Source of the DNA: an uncultured bacterium
GTDB taxonomy: Bacteria; Bacteroidota; Bacteroidia; Bacteroidales; Bacteroidaceae
Assembly (NCBI GenBank): GCA_905214625.1
Contig: CAJMMQ010000007.1
Location: 37,684 to 101,683 of the forward strand
Direction of reading: 5' to 3'
DNA length: 64,000 nt
A model generated the notes under the pieces. The model searched no databases. It worked only from the letters and a program-made list of their open reading frames with translations, and was not told where the DNA came from. The position numbers were made by a program, and so were the translations under genes. Positions 35,257-43,813 of the stretch are shown in pieces. The stretch's first letter is position 1. The number at the start of each line of letters is the position of its first letter.

Positions 35257-36129
35257 ATGAGAACAATTGACTTTTTGAAAATGACAGCGATTTGCGCTTT
35301 CGGCGCACTGGTTACAACATCCTGCGGTGACGACGACGATGATGCCGGCGTACAGGTGCCTGGCGTTGTGCAAAAGGCCTTCAGCCAGAAGTATGCCGGA
35401 GTGCAGCATGTAGAATGGGAAATGGAAGCCAACGGCTATCTTGTCGCCGAATTCGTCAAAGACAACAAGGAGCATGACGCATGGTATACGGTAGACGGTA
35501 CGTGGATGATGACTGAGATAGACCATGGGCGCGACCTTACGGCTCTGCCGCAGGCTGTTCAGGACGGATATGCGTCAACGGTGTATGCACAGCAGCTGTG
35601 GATTGTCGACGATATTGATGAGATACAGCGAAAGGGCTACGAAACAATTTATAAAATTGAGGTAGAGAAAGCCGGACAGCCTGATCATGACCTCTATTTT
35701 GACATGACGGGGACTCTGTTCAGAGACGTCCAGGACCAGGACGACGACCGTAACGAAGGACTCTTGCCGAATAACATTCCGTCTGAGATACAGGCTTTTG
35801 TCGACACGCATTATGCAGGGGCCGTGATAGTTGATTTTGAGAAAGAGCGCAACGGCTATGAACTTGACATACGCCATGGAGGCAAGAGCGTAGAAATATT
35901 GTTCGACAGTCAGTATAACTGGGTGCAGACTTCTACCGACTGCAAAAGAGACATTCCTGCAAACATACTGGCGTTGGTTAACGCAAGCTATCCCGGAAAG
36001 GTGATTGACGACTGCGACTATGTTGAGACGGCTGCCGGAGAGGCGTATTATCTGATAGACCTTGACAACTACGACAAAGACCTGAAGGTTACTGCCGACG
36101 GCGTTATAACCGAGGTGATTGATTACTAA
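35257..36129 (+). CDS. PepSY-like domain lipoprotein
   Basis: A 290-residue exported protein with a lipoprotein signal (GALVTTSCGDDDDD, Cys about 23) and an Asp-rich linker. At least two copies of the PepSY-like (beta-lactamase-inhibitor-like) unit follow. Each has a VxxAFxxxYxG start and a YVVD-like strand: PGVVQKAFSQKYAGVQHVEW, PSEIQAFVDTHYAGAVIVDF and PANILALVNASYPGKVIDDC. These proteins are common surface or periplasmic lipoproteins of Bacteroidales with unknown roles. A run of Asp after the lipid Cys is a typical surface-export signal in this group. Confidence 0.88.
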   Translation: MRTIDFLKMTAICAFGALVTTSCGDDDDDAGVQVPGVVQKAFSQKYAGVQHVEWEMEANGYLVAEFVKDNKEHDAWYTVDGTWMMTEIDHGRDLTALPQAVQDGYASTVYAQQLWIVDDIDEIQRKGYETIYKIEVEKAGQPDHDLYFDMTGTLFRDVQDQDDDRNEGLLPNNIPSEIQAFVDTHYAGAVIVDFEKERNGYELDIRHGGKSVEILFDSQYNWVQTSTDCKRDIPANILALVNASYPGKVIDDCDYVETAAGEAYYLIDLDNYDKDLKVTADGVITEVIDY

Positions 36130-36147
36130 ATAATTTTAACATTGCAG

Positions 36148-36180
36148 ACGGAGGCCCAGATTAGTGCCTCCGTTTTATCT
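36148..36180 (+). terminator. Terminator of the PepSY-like gene
   Basis: An 8-bp stem ACGGAGGC/GCCTCCGT (36148-36155, 36166-36173) with a 10-base loop, followed by TTTATCTTTTT. Confidence 0.85.
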
Positions 36181-36185
36181 TTTTG

Positions 36186-36222
36186 TATGGAAAAATGTCA
36201 AAAACTTTGATATTTTTCCATA
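36186..36222. repeat. 37-bp inverted repeat upstream of the receiver/ATP-grasp operon
   Basis: TATGGAAAAAT (36186-36196) and ATTTTTCCATA (36212-36222) form perfect outer arms. Inner arms TCAAA/TTTGA (36198-36202, 36206-36210) enclose AAC. It ends 18 bp before the -7 element at 36241, so it covers the -33 position. It may be an operator or an AT-rich second terminator for the upstream gene. Confidence 0.7.
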
Positions 36223-36240
36223 CTTTTCTTACTTTATTAG

Positions 36241-36248
36241 TATCTTTG
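36241..36248 (+). promoter_or_regulatory. -7 element for the small membrane protein and receiver fusion operon
   Basis: TATCTTTG matches TAnnTTTG. The predicted start leaves a leader of about 40 bases before the gene at 36295. The -33 position lies in the inverted repeat and lacks TTTG. Confidence 0.55.
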
Positions 36249-36294
36249 CGGAATAGAAAATAATTCTTGTCTAATCTGAGAAAGACATTAAAGT

Positions 36295-36504
36295 ATGAGC
36301 TTGTTAAAGTTCTATTCACATTTGGCCCGGCCGGTGACAAATCGCTTTGAGCTGTTTTTGCTGTTGTTGAGTGTCGCCATGCCAAACGTAGTGGTGTTGC
36401 CTTTTGTCGGCAGCTTCAGTGTGTTTGTCGTTATTCTTATTGGCTGGTGTCTGCTTGTAGCCACGCTTTATTGCCTTTATAAGGAGAAAAAACATATTAA
36501 CTGA
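36295..36504 (+). CDS. Small two-segment membrane protein
   Basis: A 69-residue protein with two hydrophobic segments (FELFLLLLSVAMPNVVVLPF and FSVFVVILIGWCLLVATLYC) and a Lys-rich end (KEKKH). It is the first gene after the promoter at 36241, and 9 bp before the large receiver/ATP-grasp gene. This suggests co-expression and possibly a membrane partner for that protein. No homologue was recognised. The position and composition support a real gene. Confidence 0.65.
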   Translation: MSLLKFYSHLARPVTNRFELFLLLLSVAMPNVVVLPFVGSFSVFVVILIGWCLLVATLYCLYKEKKHIN

Positions 36505-36513
36505 CATACCGAT

Positions 36514-39477
36514 ATGAGCGAAAACGCGCCACAGCAGTGGAAGAAATTTTACCTTAAAGATGTGTCGTTCATGAATCTTATGACACATCGCATTTTCAAT
36601 GTGCTTATAGTTGCTAACCCGTATGATGCCTTTATGCTTGAAGACGACGGGCGTGTCGACGAAAAGATTTTCAACGAATACATGGAGCTTGGACTGCGTT
36701 ATCCGCCTACGTTCACGCAGGTGAGCACGACGGAAGAGGCTGCCGAGGTGCTGGCTTCAACGAGCATCGACCTCGTTATATGTATGCCCGGCAACGCCGA
36801 CAACGACGCTTTTACGGTGGCACGTTCTGTTAAAGCCAAGTTTCCTGATATTCCGTGCGTGGTGCTCACGCCTTTCTCTCACGGCATTACGCGCCGAATG
36901 GTCAACGAAGACCTGTCTATATTTGAATATGTGTTCTGCTGGCTGGGCAACACTAACCTCATATTGTCTATAATAAAGCTTATAGAAGACAAGATGAATC
37001 TTGAGCACGATATAGCCGAGGCCGGTGTGCAGATGATTCTTCTCGTGGAAGACAGCATACGCTTTTATTCGTCACTGCTGCCCACTCTCTACAGCTATAT
37101 CCTTGCCCAGAGCCAGAGCTTCGCCACAGAGGCCCTCAACCCGCACAGCGCCGCGCTGCGAATGAGGGGCAGGCCAAAGGTGGTGCTTGCCAGAACTTAC
37201 GAGGAGGCTATGGAGCTTTACGAGAAATATCCCGGAAACACTTTGGGCGTAATATCCGACTGCCGTTTTCCGAGAGAAGGACAGAAAGACCCCGAGGCCG
37301 GGCTGAGGCTGCTGCGGGAGATGAGAAACCGCAACGAATATATCCCGCTGATACTTCAAAGCAGCGAGAGCGAGAACCGCCAGAAGGCCGAGGCAGAGCA
37401 TTTCCACTTCATAGACAAGAACTCTAAGAAGATGAATCTCGACCTGAGAAGCATCATGGAGGAGCACATGGGCTTTGGCGACTTTATTTTCCGCGACCCG
37501 AAAACCCATAAGGAAGTGATGCGTGTGCGCACCCTGAAGGAGCTTCAGGACAACATCTTCAAGATTCCTTACGACTCAATGCTCTATCATATATCGCGAA
37601 ACCACATGAGCCGCTGGCTCTGCGCGAGGGCCATTTTCCCCGTTTCAGAGTTTCTGAAGAATGTTACGTGGCACAAGCTGCAGGACGTTGACCTCCACCG
37701 AAAGATTATTTTTGAGGCCATTGTGCAGTATCGTCACATGAAAAACATAGGCATCGTGGCCGTGTTCGACCGCGGAAAGTTCGACCGTTACGCCCATTTT
37801 GCCCGTATCGGCGACGGTTCTTTGGGCGGAAAAGGCCGCGGACTGGCTTTCCTCGACAATATAATTAAGAGCCATCCTGACTTCAATGCGCGCGAGGGGG
37901 TAAAGGTGTCGATACCTAAGACCGTAGTGCTATGCACTGATGTGTTCGACAGATTCATGGAGAGCAACAATCTTTATCAGATTGCCCTGAGCGATGCAAG
38001 CGACGAGGAAATCCTGCAACACTTCCTTAAAGCCCAGCTTCCGGACAAGTATATATCAGACTTCCTTACCTTCTTCGAGGCTACCGACCGCCCTATAGCC
38101 ATACGCTCGTCGAGTCTGCTCGAAGACTCTCACTATCAGCCTTTTGCCGGTATATACACCACCTACATGATTCCAAACCTTGAGGACAAGTATCAGATGC
38201 TGCAGATGCTGGCCGCTGCCATAAAGAGTGTTTACGCATCGGTATATTACCGCGACTCTAAGGCATACATGACGGCCACGAGCAACGTTATAGACCAGGA
38301 AAAGATGGCCGTTATCTTGCAGGAAGTTGTGGGCAAGCAGTATGGCGACCACTATTATCCCAACATATCGGGCGTGCTGCGCTCAATCAACTATTACCCA
38401 ATCGGCAACGAGACGGCAGAGGAGGGCATAGCGTCGCTGGCGCTCGGACTTGGCAAATATATCGTTGACGGCGGACAGACGCTGCGCGTAAGTCCGTATC
38501 ATCCCAATCAGGTGTTGCAGACAAGCGAGATGGAGATAGCGTTGCGCCAGACCCAGACACAGTTTTATGCGCTCGACATGAAGAACGTGGGCGACGACTT
38601 TAAGGTTGACGACGGATTCAACATAAAGAAGCTGAAGGTGAAAGACGCCGACAACGACGGCTCGCTGAATTATATTGCCTCTACATACGACCCGTATGAC
38701 CAGGTGATACGCGACGGACTGTATGAGGGCGGGCGCAAGATAATATCTTTCTGCGGCGTGCTGCAGCAGGGCGTGTTCCCGTTGCCGGAGTTGTTGCAGA
38801 TGTCTATGAAGTATGGAGCCGAAGGCATGCGCCGTCCGGTGGAGATAGAGTTTGCGTGCAACATAAACAAAGACCGCACGGGCGAGATGTATCTGCTGCA
38901 GATGCGCCCGATAGTAGACAGCAAGCAGGTGCTCGATGAGGATTTGAGCAGCATAGACGACTCAAAATGTCTTCTGCGTTCGCACAATTCGCTCGGACAC
39001 GGCATCAGCGAAGACGTTGTAGACGTGGTTTATGTCAAGACAGACGAGAACTTTACGGCTATGAACAATCCGCAGATAGCCGGCGAAGTGGAAAAGATGA
39101 ACCGCAAGTTCCTGGCCGAAGACAAGAACTATGTGCTTGTAGGGCCAGGCAGATGGGGCTCGAGCGACTATTGGCTGGGCATACCTGTTAAGTGGCCTCA
39201 CATCAGCGCGGCACGTGTAATAGTTGAGGCCGGACTGAAAAACTATCGTGTAGACCCGAGCCAGGGCACTCACTTTTTCCAGAATCTTACAAGTTTCGGC
39301 GTGGGATATTTCACGGTAAACACATACAAGAACGACGGAATATTCCAGAAAGAACTGCTCGACGCCATGCCGGCCGTTGACGAAAGCCAGTTTGTGCGCC
39401 ACGTGCGCTTCGACCGTCCGCTTAAGATTATGATGGACGGCATGAAGCAGGAGGGCGTTGTTCTGCTGCCCGATTAG
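36514..39477 (+). CDS. Receiver domain / PEP-synthase-type ATP-grasp fusion protein
   Basis: A 987-residue cytoplasmic protein of unusual build. Residues about 25-160 look like a degenerate receiver domain (VICMPGNADND has no acceptor Asp). Residues about 172-320 look like an intact receiver: E179-D180, acceptor D249 in VISDCRFP, S283-S284 and K302. A helical linker follows. Residues about 430-790 form the nucleotide-binding domain of PEP synthase/PPDK: K440 in GSLGGKGRG, R531 in AIRSSSLLEDS, FAGIYTTY, LALGLGKYIV, and LLQMRPI at the end. The last 190 residues (GPGRWGSSDYWLGIPVKW, SQGTHFFQNLTS) are conserved-looking but not the phosphohistidine swivel or PEP-binding barrel of true PEP synthases. 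A related annotation seen in Bacteroidales is PEP/pyruvate-binding domain protein. The reaction is unknown. Confidence 0.85.
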   Translation: MSENAPQQWKKFYLKDVSFMNLMTHRIFNVLIVANPYDAFMLEDDGRVDEKIFNEYMELGLRYPPTFTQVSTTEEAAEVLASTSIDLVICMPGNADNDAFTVARSVKAKFPDIPCVVLTPFSHGITRRMVNEDLSIFEYVFCWLGNTNLILSIIKLIEDKMNLEHDIAEAGVQMILLVEDSIRFYSSLLPTLYSYILAQSQSFATEALNPHSAALRMRGRPKVVLARTYEEAMELYEKYPGNTLGVISDCRFPREGQKDPEAGLRLLREMRNRNEYIPLILQSSESENRQKAEAEHFHFIDKNSKKMNLDLRSIMEEHMGFGDFIFRDPKTHKEVMRVRTLKELQDNIFKIPYDSMLYHISRNHMSRWLCARAIFPVSEFLKNVTWHKLQDVDLHRKIIFEAIVQYRHMKNIGIVAVFDRGKFDRYAHFARIGDGSLGGKGRGLAFLDNIIKSHPDFNAREGVKVSIPKTVVLCTDVFDRFMESNNLYQIALSDASDEEILQHFLKAQLPDKYISDFLTFFEATDRPIAIRSSSLLEDSHYQPFAGIYTTYMIPNLEDKYQMLQMLAAAIKSVYASVYYRDSKAYMTATSNVIDQEKMAVILQEVVGKQYGDHYYPNISGVLRSINYYPIGNETAEEGIASLALGLGKYIVDGGQTLRVSPYHPNQVLQTSEMEIALRQTQTQFYALDMKNVGDDFKVDDGFNIKKLKVKDADNDGSLNYIASTYDPYDQVIRDGLYEGGRKIISFCGVLQQGVFPLPELLQMSMKYGAEGMRRPVEIEFACNINKDRTGEMYLLQMRPIVDSKQVLDEDLSSIDDSKCLLRSHNSLGHGISEDVVDVVYVKTDENFTAMNNPQIAGEVEKMNRKFLAEDKNYVLVGPGRWGSSDYWLGIPVKWPHISAARVIVEAGLKNYRVDPSQGTHFFQNLTSFGVGYFTVNTYKNDGIFQKELLDAMPAVDESQFVRHVRFDRPLKIMMDGMKQEGVVLLPD

Positions 39478-39506
39478 GCCTGATGCTTACTTTTTATTAT
39501 TATATT

Positions 39507-39543
39507 GCGGCTGTTTCACTTTGCGGTGGGCAGCCGCTTTTGT
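39507..39543 (+). terminator. Terminator after the receiver/ATP-grasp gene
   Basis: A 7-bp stem GCGGCTG/CAGCCGC (39507-39513, 39531-39537) with a 17-base loop and a T-rich tail, 30 bp after the stop. Confidence 0.7.
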
Positions 39544-40270
39544 TTGCGGTAATGTGTTATGCCGGCTCCTGTTTACGCCTTTGTGCGCCGGCTGTGTTTC
39601 CGCTTTTGATAAGTTTCGCATGCTGTGAAAACAGAAAACTTTGCGGTCAGAACAAACCGGTTGAGCCCCTGAGACGGCGGTATTTGAAACCGGAATACGT
39701 TTCGGCGTGAAACCGGCATAAAATGCGCAATTTTTTGTAATTGCTTGATATAATGGCTCTTACGATGCTTGGCATGATTTGATTAGCTGAAATGATGCCT
39801 GTTTTGCTGTGAAATGCGGTCTTTTACATGGCAAAACATGGTCTTTTATGTTATGAAAAGCAGTGAATTGCGGTGTGAAAACATATCATTTGGAGCGGAA
39901 AATACCTTCAATGTGTTAAATACATTAACCTTTCGGCCTTTTGGTGTCAGATGTCTTAACATTTCATAAGACTTGAATTTCTATTTCGTCAGAAAACTTT
40001 GTAAAAGTTTTTCTTGCCCATTCTGTACGTCTGCTCCTGTAAATGCAGTGGTATGTATAGGCCGCTTGTCGTGCCATGGCATGATGTAGCACTTACATTA
40101 TGTGAGTGCTTGGCCGTATAAAGGCTGTAGGAATGCTGACGGCACTACGCGAAGAGGCTGCTGAAAACATTATTGCGCCTGACGGATAAAAACTATATTA
40201 GGTCGGGAGTGCAGATAGGGGTTTAACTCTTTTTACGTAGGCAGATGCCCCGAAAGCCGCGTTAAAGCAT
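39544..40270. other. Long non-coding gap with short direct repeats
   Basis: No supported gene. Two 22-base imperfect direct repeats beginning GGTCTTTTA (39818-39839 and 39840-39861) are present. A possible 75-residue frame at 39483 has no gene-like features. Similar sequence style in the gap at 51.1 kb suggests lineage-specific intergenic repeats, an inference. Confidence 0.5.
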
Positions 40271-40278
40271 TATTTTTG
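40271..40278 (+). promoter_or_regulatory. -7 element of the MutS-like gene
   Basis: TATTTTTG matches TAnnTTTG, 69 bases before the ATG at 40347. No clear -33 TTTG. It argues against an ATG at 40281, which would begin almost at the transcript start. Confidence 0.55.
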
Positions 40279-40346
40279 CAGTGAAATTAATACTGTCTTT
40301 ACGAAACCGAAGACATTATAATATAAATAAGAGAAGGAAACAAAAT

Positions 40347-42176
40347 ATGGACAACAGACAAGAGTTTTATTCGCGGCAGGTAGAAAGCCTGTCGGCCATG
40401 ATACAGCGGCTGAAGCGCAAGGGGCGCACTTATGTGGCCATGGAGCTTGCAACGTTTTGCCTTGCCGTGCTGGCTTTTGTGTTCTTCTGCCTGCGCGGGC
40501 TGCCCGTAGGCCTGCTTTGCCTTTCCGTGGCGTTTATGGCTGCCTATGTAGTGGCTCGCCGTGCCGACGTGCACAACAGCGAGACCACCGACATGCTGCG
40601 CCGCCGCAGACAGGTGTACGAAAAAGAGCTGAGCTATCTGCGCGGCGACTACAGCTGCTTTGGCAGCGGAAGCCGCTACATCGACTCGTCACATGCGTTC
40701 ACTTACGACATGGACGTGTTCGGCCGCGACTCGCTCTTCAACCGCATTAACCGCACGGTAACCACGGGCGGAAGCAACTTTCTGGCCTCGTCGTTACAAA
40801 ATCTGCTTACAGACATCGCTGCCATTGACGCGCGCCGTAAGGCCATAGCCGAACTGGCGGACATGGAAAGCTGGCGCACTGAGTTTCTGGCTCTTGGTCA
40901 GCGCCTGACGTCGGACACAAAGAAGAAGGGCGAGGCAATAGACACGGCCATGATAAACCGTGTGGTCAGTGAGATAAGCGCCATGAACATTGCCCCTCAG
41001 GCAGGCAGCATGTTTGCCCTTGTGGTGGCGTGGGCGGCCATAGCAGGCTTCGTGGCTATCATGGTTTTGGCCATTCTCGGTATAGTTCCGTCGTCATTGG
41101 CCGTTATGTGGGGCGTGGTGCAGATGTTCGTGGTTATAGCATTAAACATCAGGTCGCTGCGCAATATCAGTCGTGCGGTTGAGAAGCTGCACGCCCATCT
41201 GCACGACTATATAGGACTGATACGCCACATAGGCGGGGCAGAGTTTGAGAGCGGATGTCTGAAAGATTTGCACGACAGGCTGACATTAGGCAGCGACGGC
41301 GCGCTGACTTCGTTCGGAGAGCTGTCAGACATACTTAAAAGTCTCGACCGCCGCGGTAATTTCATCGGACTGATATTGTTCAACATGTTCGCCCTGAGCG
41401 ACTTTTTCCTCGTGCGACATTTCCTCAGATGGCAGCGACATTATATTGAACGCATAGCCGAATGGACCGACAGCGTGAGTCAGATCGATGCGTTTGTGTC
41501 GATGGCCGTGTACAGCTACAACGAGCAGCAGGCCGTTGCGGCAGAGGTGGTTGAGGCCGACGGAGTGGTGTATGAGGCCAAGGGCATTTATCATCCCTTC
41601 CTCGGAGCAAAGGCCGTGAGCAACGACTTCACCATTGATGACGGCAACTATTATATAGTAACCGGTGCAAACATGGCCGGCAAGAGCACCTTTCTGCGCT
41701 CAATCGGCGTAAACTATATTCTCGCAATGAACGGAATGCCCGTGTTTGCCGAGTCGCTGCGCGTGTCGGTGTTCAACCTTTTCAGCAGCATGCGCACCGC
41801 CGACGACCTGAGCCGCGGCATATCCTACTTCAACGCCGAGCTGCTTCGTCTGCGCCAGTTGATAGAGAGCTGCAAGCATGCGACCCACACGCTGATAATA
41901 CTCGACGAGATTCTGAAAGGCACCAACTCGCTCGACAAGCTCAACGGCTCGCGTCTTTTCCTTCAGGAGATATCCCGCCTGCCCGTGTCGGGCATAATAG
42001 CCACCCACGATCTTGAGCTGTCGAAGCTGGAGGACGATTCCCCCTCACGTTTCCACAACTGGTGTTTCGAGATAGAGCTGGGCGGCAACATAACCTATAC
42101 CTACAAGATAACGCCCGGCGTGGCGCGCAACCAGAACGCCACGTATCTGCTGAAGAAGATAATAGGGGAGATATAG
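40347..42176 (+). CDS. Membrane-anchored MutS-family ATPase
   Basis: A 609-residue protein starting MDNRQEFYSRQ. An ATG at 40281 is in frame but lies at the promoter. It has two hydrophobic segments at about 29-72 (LAVLAFVFFCL, GLLCLSVAFMAAYVV) and two more at about 225-275. Between them is a MutS core-like helix region (YDMDVFGRDSLFNRINRTVT). The C-terminal MutS ATPase domain has Walker A GANMAGKST (about 440-448), a segment matching the DDL...SYFNAE signature, and Walker B TLIILDEILKGTNS (about 515). The mismatch-recognition domain I of canonical MutS (Phe-x-Glu) is absent. It is not classical mismatch repair; the role is unknown. Confidence 0.88.
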   Translation: MDNRQEFYSRQVESLSAMIQRLKRKGRTYVAMELATFCLAVLAFVFFCLRGLPVGLLCLSVAFMAAYVVARRADVHNSETTDMLRRRRQVYEKELSYLRGDYSCFGSGSRYIDSSHAFTYDMDVFGRDSLFNRINRTVTTGGSNFLASSLQNLLTDIAAIDARRKAIAELADMESWRTEFLALGQRLTSDTKKKGEAIDTAMINRVVSEISAMNIAPQAGSMFALVVAWAAIAGFVAIMVLAILGIVPSSLAVMWGVVQMFVVIALNIRSLRNISRAVEKLHAHLHDYIGLIRHIGGAEFESGCLKDLHDRLTLGSDGALTSFGELSDILKSLDRRGNFIGLILFNMFALSDFFLVRHFLRWQRHYIERIAEWTDSVSQIDAFVSMAVYSYNEQQAVAAEVVEADGVVYEAKGIYHPFLGAKAVSNDFTIDDGNYYIVTGANMAGKSTFLRSIGVNYILAMNGMPVFAESLRVSVFNLFSSMRTADDLSRGISYFNAELLRLRQLIESCKHATHTLIILDEILKGTNSLDKLNGSRLFLQEISRLPVSGIIATHDLELSKLEDDSPSRFHNWCFEIELGGNITYTYKITPGVARNQNATYLLKKIIGEI

Positions 42177-42185
42177 TTCTTTTTA

Positions 42186-42336
42186 AGGAGTTAAAGTAGT
42201 TAGAGGAGTTAAAGTAGTTAAAGTCATTAGTTTTGCGGGTAAGAATATATTGTAAAGATTGTTGAAAATTTATTGCAGAATATCAGCATGGCAAATGACT
42301 TTAACTACTTTAACTCCTCTAACTACTTTAACTCCT
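42186..42336. repeat. Perfect 43-bp inverted repeat with internal direct repeats
   Basis: Arm 42186-42228 is the exact reverse complement of arm 42294-42336, separated by 65 bp. Each arm holds two tandem copies of an 18-base unit starting AGGAGTTAAAGTAGTTA. No T-run follows on either side. The transcript could fold into a very long stem. It lies 10 bp after the MutS-like gene. Confidence 0.93.
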
Positions 42337-42398
42337 AACGCAATATATTGATTTAAATCAACAAATCGCTGTTATATTGCATTTTGTACACTAAAAAT

Positions 42399-42429
42399 AT
42401 TGCATGTCAGTAAAAAATCCGTACCTTTG
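42399..42429 (+). promoter_or_regulatory. Promoter of the orphan small RNA
   Basis: -7 TACCTTTG (42422-42429) with -33 ATTG (42399-42402) at 19 bp spacing. It directly precedes a 60-base unit ending in a terminator. Confidence 0.65.
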
Positions 42430-42435
42430 CATCGT

Positions 42436-42495
42436 GTTTTTCATAGTATTAGATTTAAGGTTAACAAGGTTGGAGTACAGCGGTACTCCTTTTTT
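42436..42495 (+). ncRNA. Short orphan transcript, possible Bacteroidales-1 type small RNA
   Basis: About 60 bases from the promoter to a terminator hairpin GGAGTAC-AGCG-GTACTCC (42472-42489) followed by T6. No coding frame. The internal segment AGATTTAAGGTTAACAAGG recalls a motif recurring in Bacteroides intergenic regions. The layout (Bacteroidetes promoter plus terminator, no gene) is how the Bacteroidales-1 RNA family was described. Family membership is inferred from memory and not checked. Confidence 0.5.
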
Positions 42496-42681
42496 TATGC
42501 CCTTATCTAAATAGCCGTCTTTTAACATATTTCCTTCCTTTATGTTTTTGGGCCATGGCACACGGATTGCATTCTGCAATTATTTGTAAAACTCACATTG
42601 CAAAATATCATGGCACTTTTGGGCAATGTACAATTAATATGAAAATTCACTAAAATGCAACACTAAAAGTTGGATTATTCT

Positions 42682-42712
42682 TTTGTATTGAGAAATTAAA
42701 ATGTTAACTTTG
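42682..42712 (+). promoter_or_regulatory. Promoter of fbaA
   Basis: TTTG (42682-42685) and TAACTTTG (42705-42712) at 19 bp spacing, a full consensus match, 46 bases before the ATG. Confidence 0.8.
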
Positions 42713-42758
42713 CGGTGTTTAATGGAACGTTTATTTATAAAACATAAAAAAAGGTATT

Positions 42759-43769
42759 ATGGTAAGTTATAAGACACTAGGCTTGGTAAACACCCGCGAG
42801 ATGTTTAAAAGAGCCATTAACGGCGGTTACGCCATTCCGGCATTCAACTTCAATAACATGGAGCAGCTTCAGGCTATCATCAAGGCTTCTTCAGAGCTGA
42901 AGTCTCCGGTAATCCTGCAGGTTTCTAAAGGTGCGCGCAACTATGCCAACCAGACACTGCTCGAGTATATGGCTCAGGGTGCCGTAGAGTATGCAAAGGA
43001 ACTTGGCTGCGCTCATCCTGAGATAGCACTTCACCTTGACCACGGTGACAGCTTTGAGCTTTGCAAGAGCTGTGTAGACATGGGCTTCTCTTCTGTTATG
43101 ATAGACGGTTCTGCCCTGCCTTATGACGAGAATGTTGCTCTTACTAAAAAGGTTGTTGAGTATGCTCATCAGTATGACGTAACTGTAGAGGGTGAGCTTG
43201 GTGTGCTCGCCGGCGTTGAGGACGAGGTTGCTTCTGAGGTTTCTCACTATACAAAGCCTGAGGAAGTTATCGACTTTACAAGCAAGACTGGCGTTGACTC
43301 TCTCGCTATCTCTATTGGTACAAGCCACGGAGCTTACAAGTTTAAGCCGGAGCAGTGCACACGCGACCCGAAGACAGGTCGCCTGGTTCCTCCTCCATTG
43401 GCATTCGATATTCTTGATGCTATCATGGAACAGCTCCCAGGATTCCCAATCGTGCTCCACGGTTCTTCTTCTGTTCCCCAGGAGTATGTTGACATCATCA
43501 ACCAGTATGGCGGCAAACTGCCCGACGCTGTTGGTATTCCTGAAGAGCAGCTTCGCAAGGCTTCTAAGAGCGCCGTTTGCAAGATTAACATCGACTCTGA
43601 CTCTCGTCTGGCTTTCACAGCTGCCGTTCGTAAGACTTTGGCTGAGAAACCTGCTGAGTTCGACCCGCGTAAATACTGCGGACCTGCACGCGACCTCATG
43701 GAGGAAATGTACAAGCACAAGATTACTGAGGTGCTCGGCTCTGACAACAAGCTGGCTCAGCTCGACTAA
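42759..43769 (+). CDS. fbaA: Class II fructose-bisphosphate aldolase
   Basis: Zinc aldolase of glycolysis and gluconeogenesis splitting fructose 1,6-bisphosphate. It has 336 residues. The zinc and catalytic region reads HLDHGDSFELC (about 87-97), with VEGELGVLAG and GTSHGAYK further on and the phosphate-binding VLHGSSSVP (about 233-241). Codon use resembles a highly expressed gene. It is a single gene with a consensus promoter and a strong terminator. Confidence 0.95.
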   Translation: MVSYKTLGLVNTREMFKRAINGGYAIPAFNFNNMEQLQAIIKASSELKSPVILQVSKGARNYANQTLLEYMAQGAVEYAKELGCAHPEIALHLDHGDSFELCKSCVDMGFSSVMIDGSALPYDENVALTKKVVEYAHQYDVTVEGELGVLAGVEDEVASEVSHYTKPEEVIDFTSKTGVDSLAISIGTSHGAYKFKPEQCTRDPKTGRLVPPPLAFDILDAIMEQLPGFPIVLHGSSSVPQEYVDIINQYGGKLPDAVGIPEEQLRKASKSAVCKINIDSDSRLAFTAAVRKTLAEKPAEFDPRKYCGPARDLMEEMYKHKITEVLGSDNKLAQLD

Positions 43770-43813
43770 CTTTGACATTGCACATTAAGAAATATAAGTG
43801 CATAGATACTGTT

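Noticed and set aside
39483..39710. A 75-residue Cys-rich frame after the receiver/ATP-grasp gene
   Set aside because: A terminator hairpin lies within it, and composition is not protein-like.
42391..42579. Short minus-strand frame across the small RNA unit
   Set aside because: The plus-strand promoter and terminator explain the segment better, and the peptide has no recognisable pattern.
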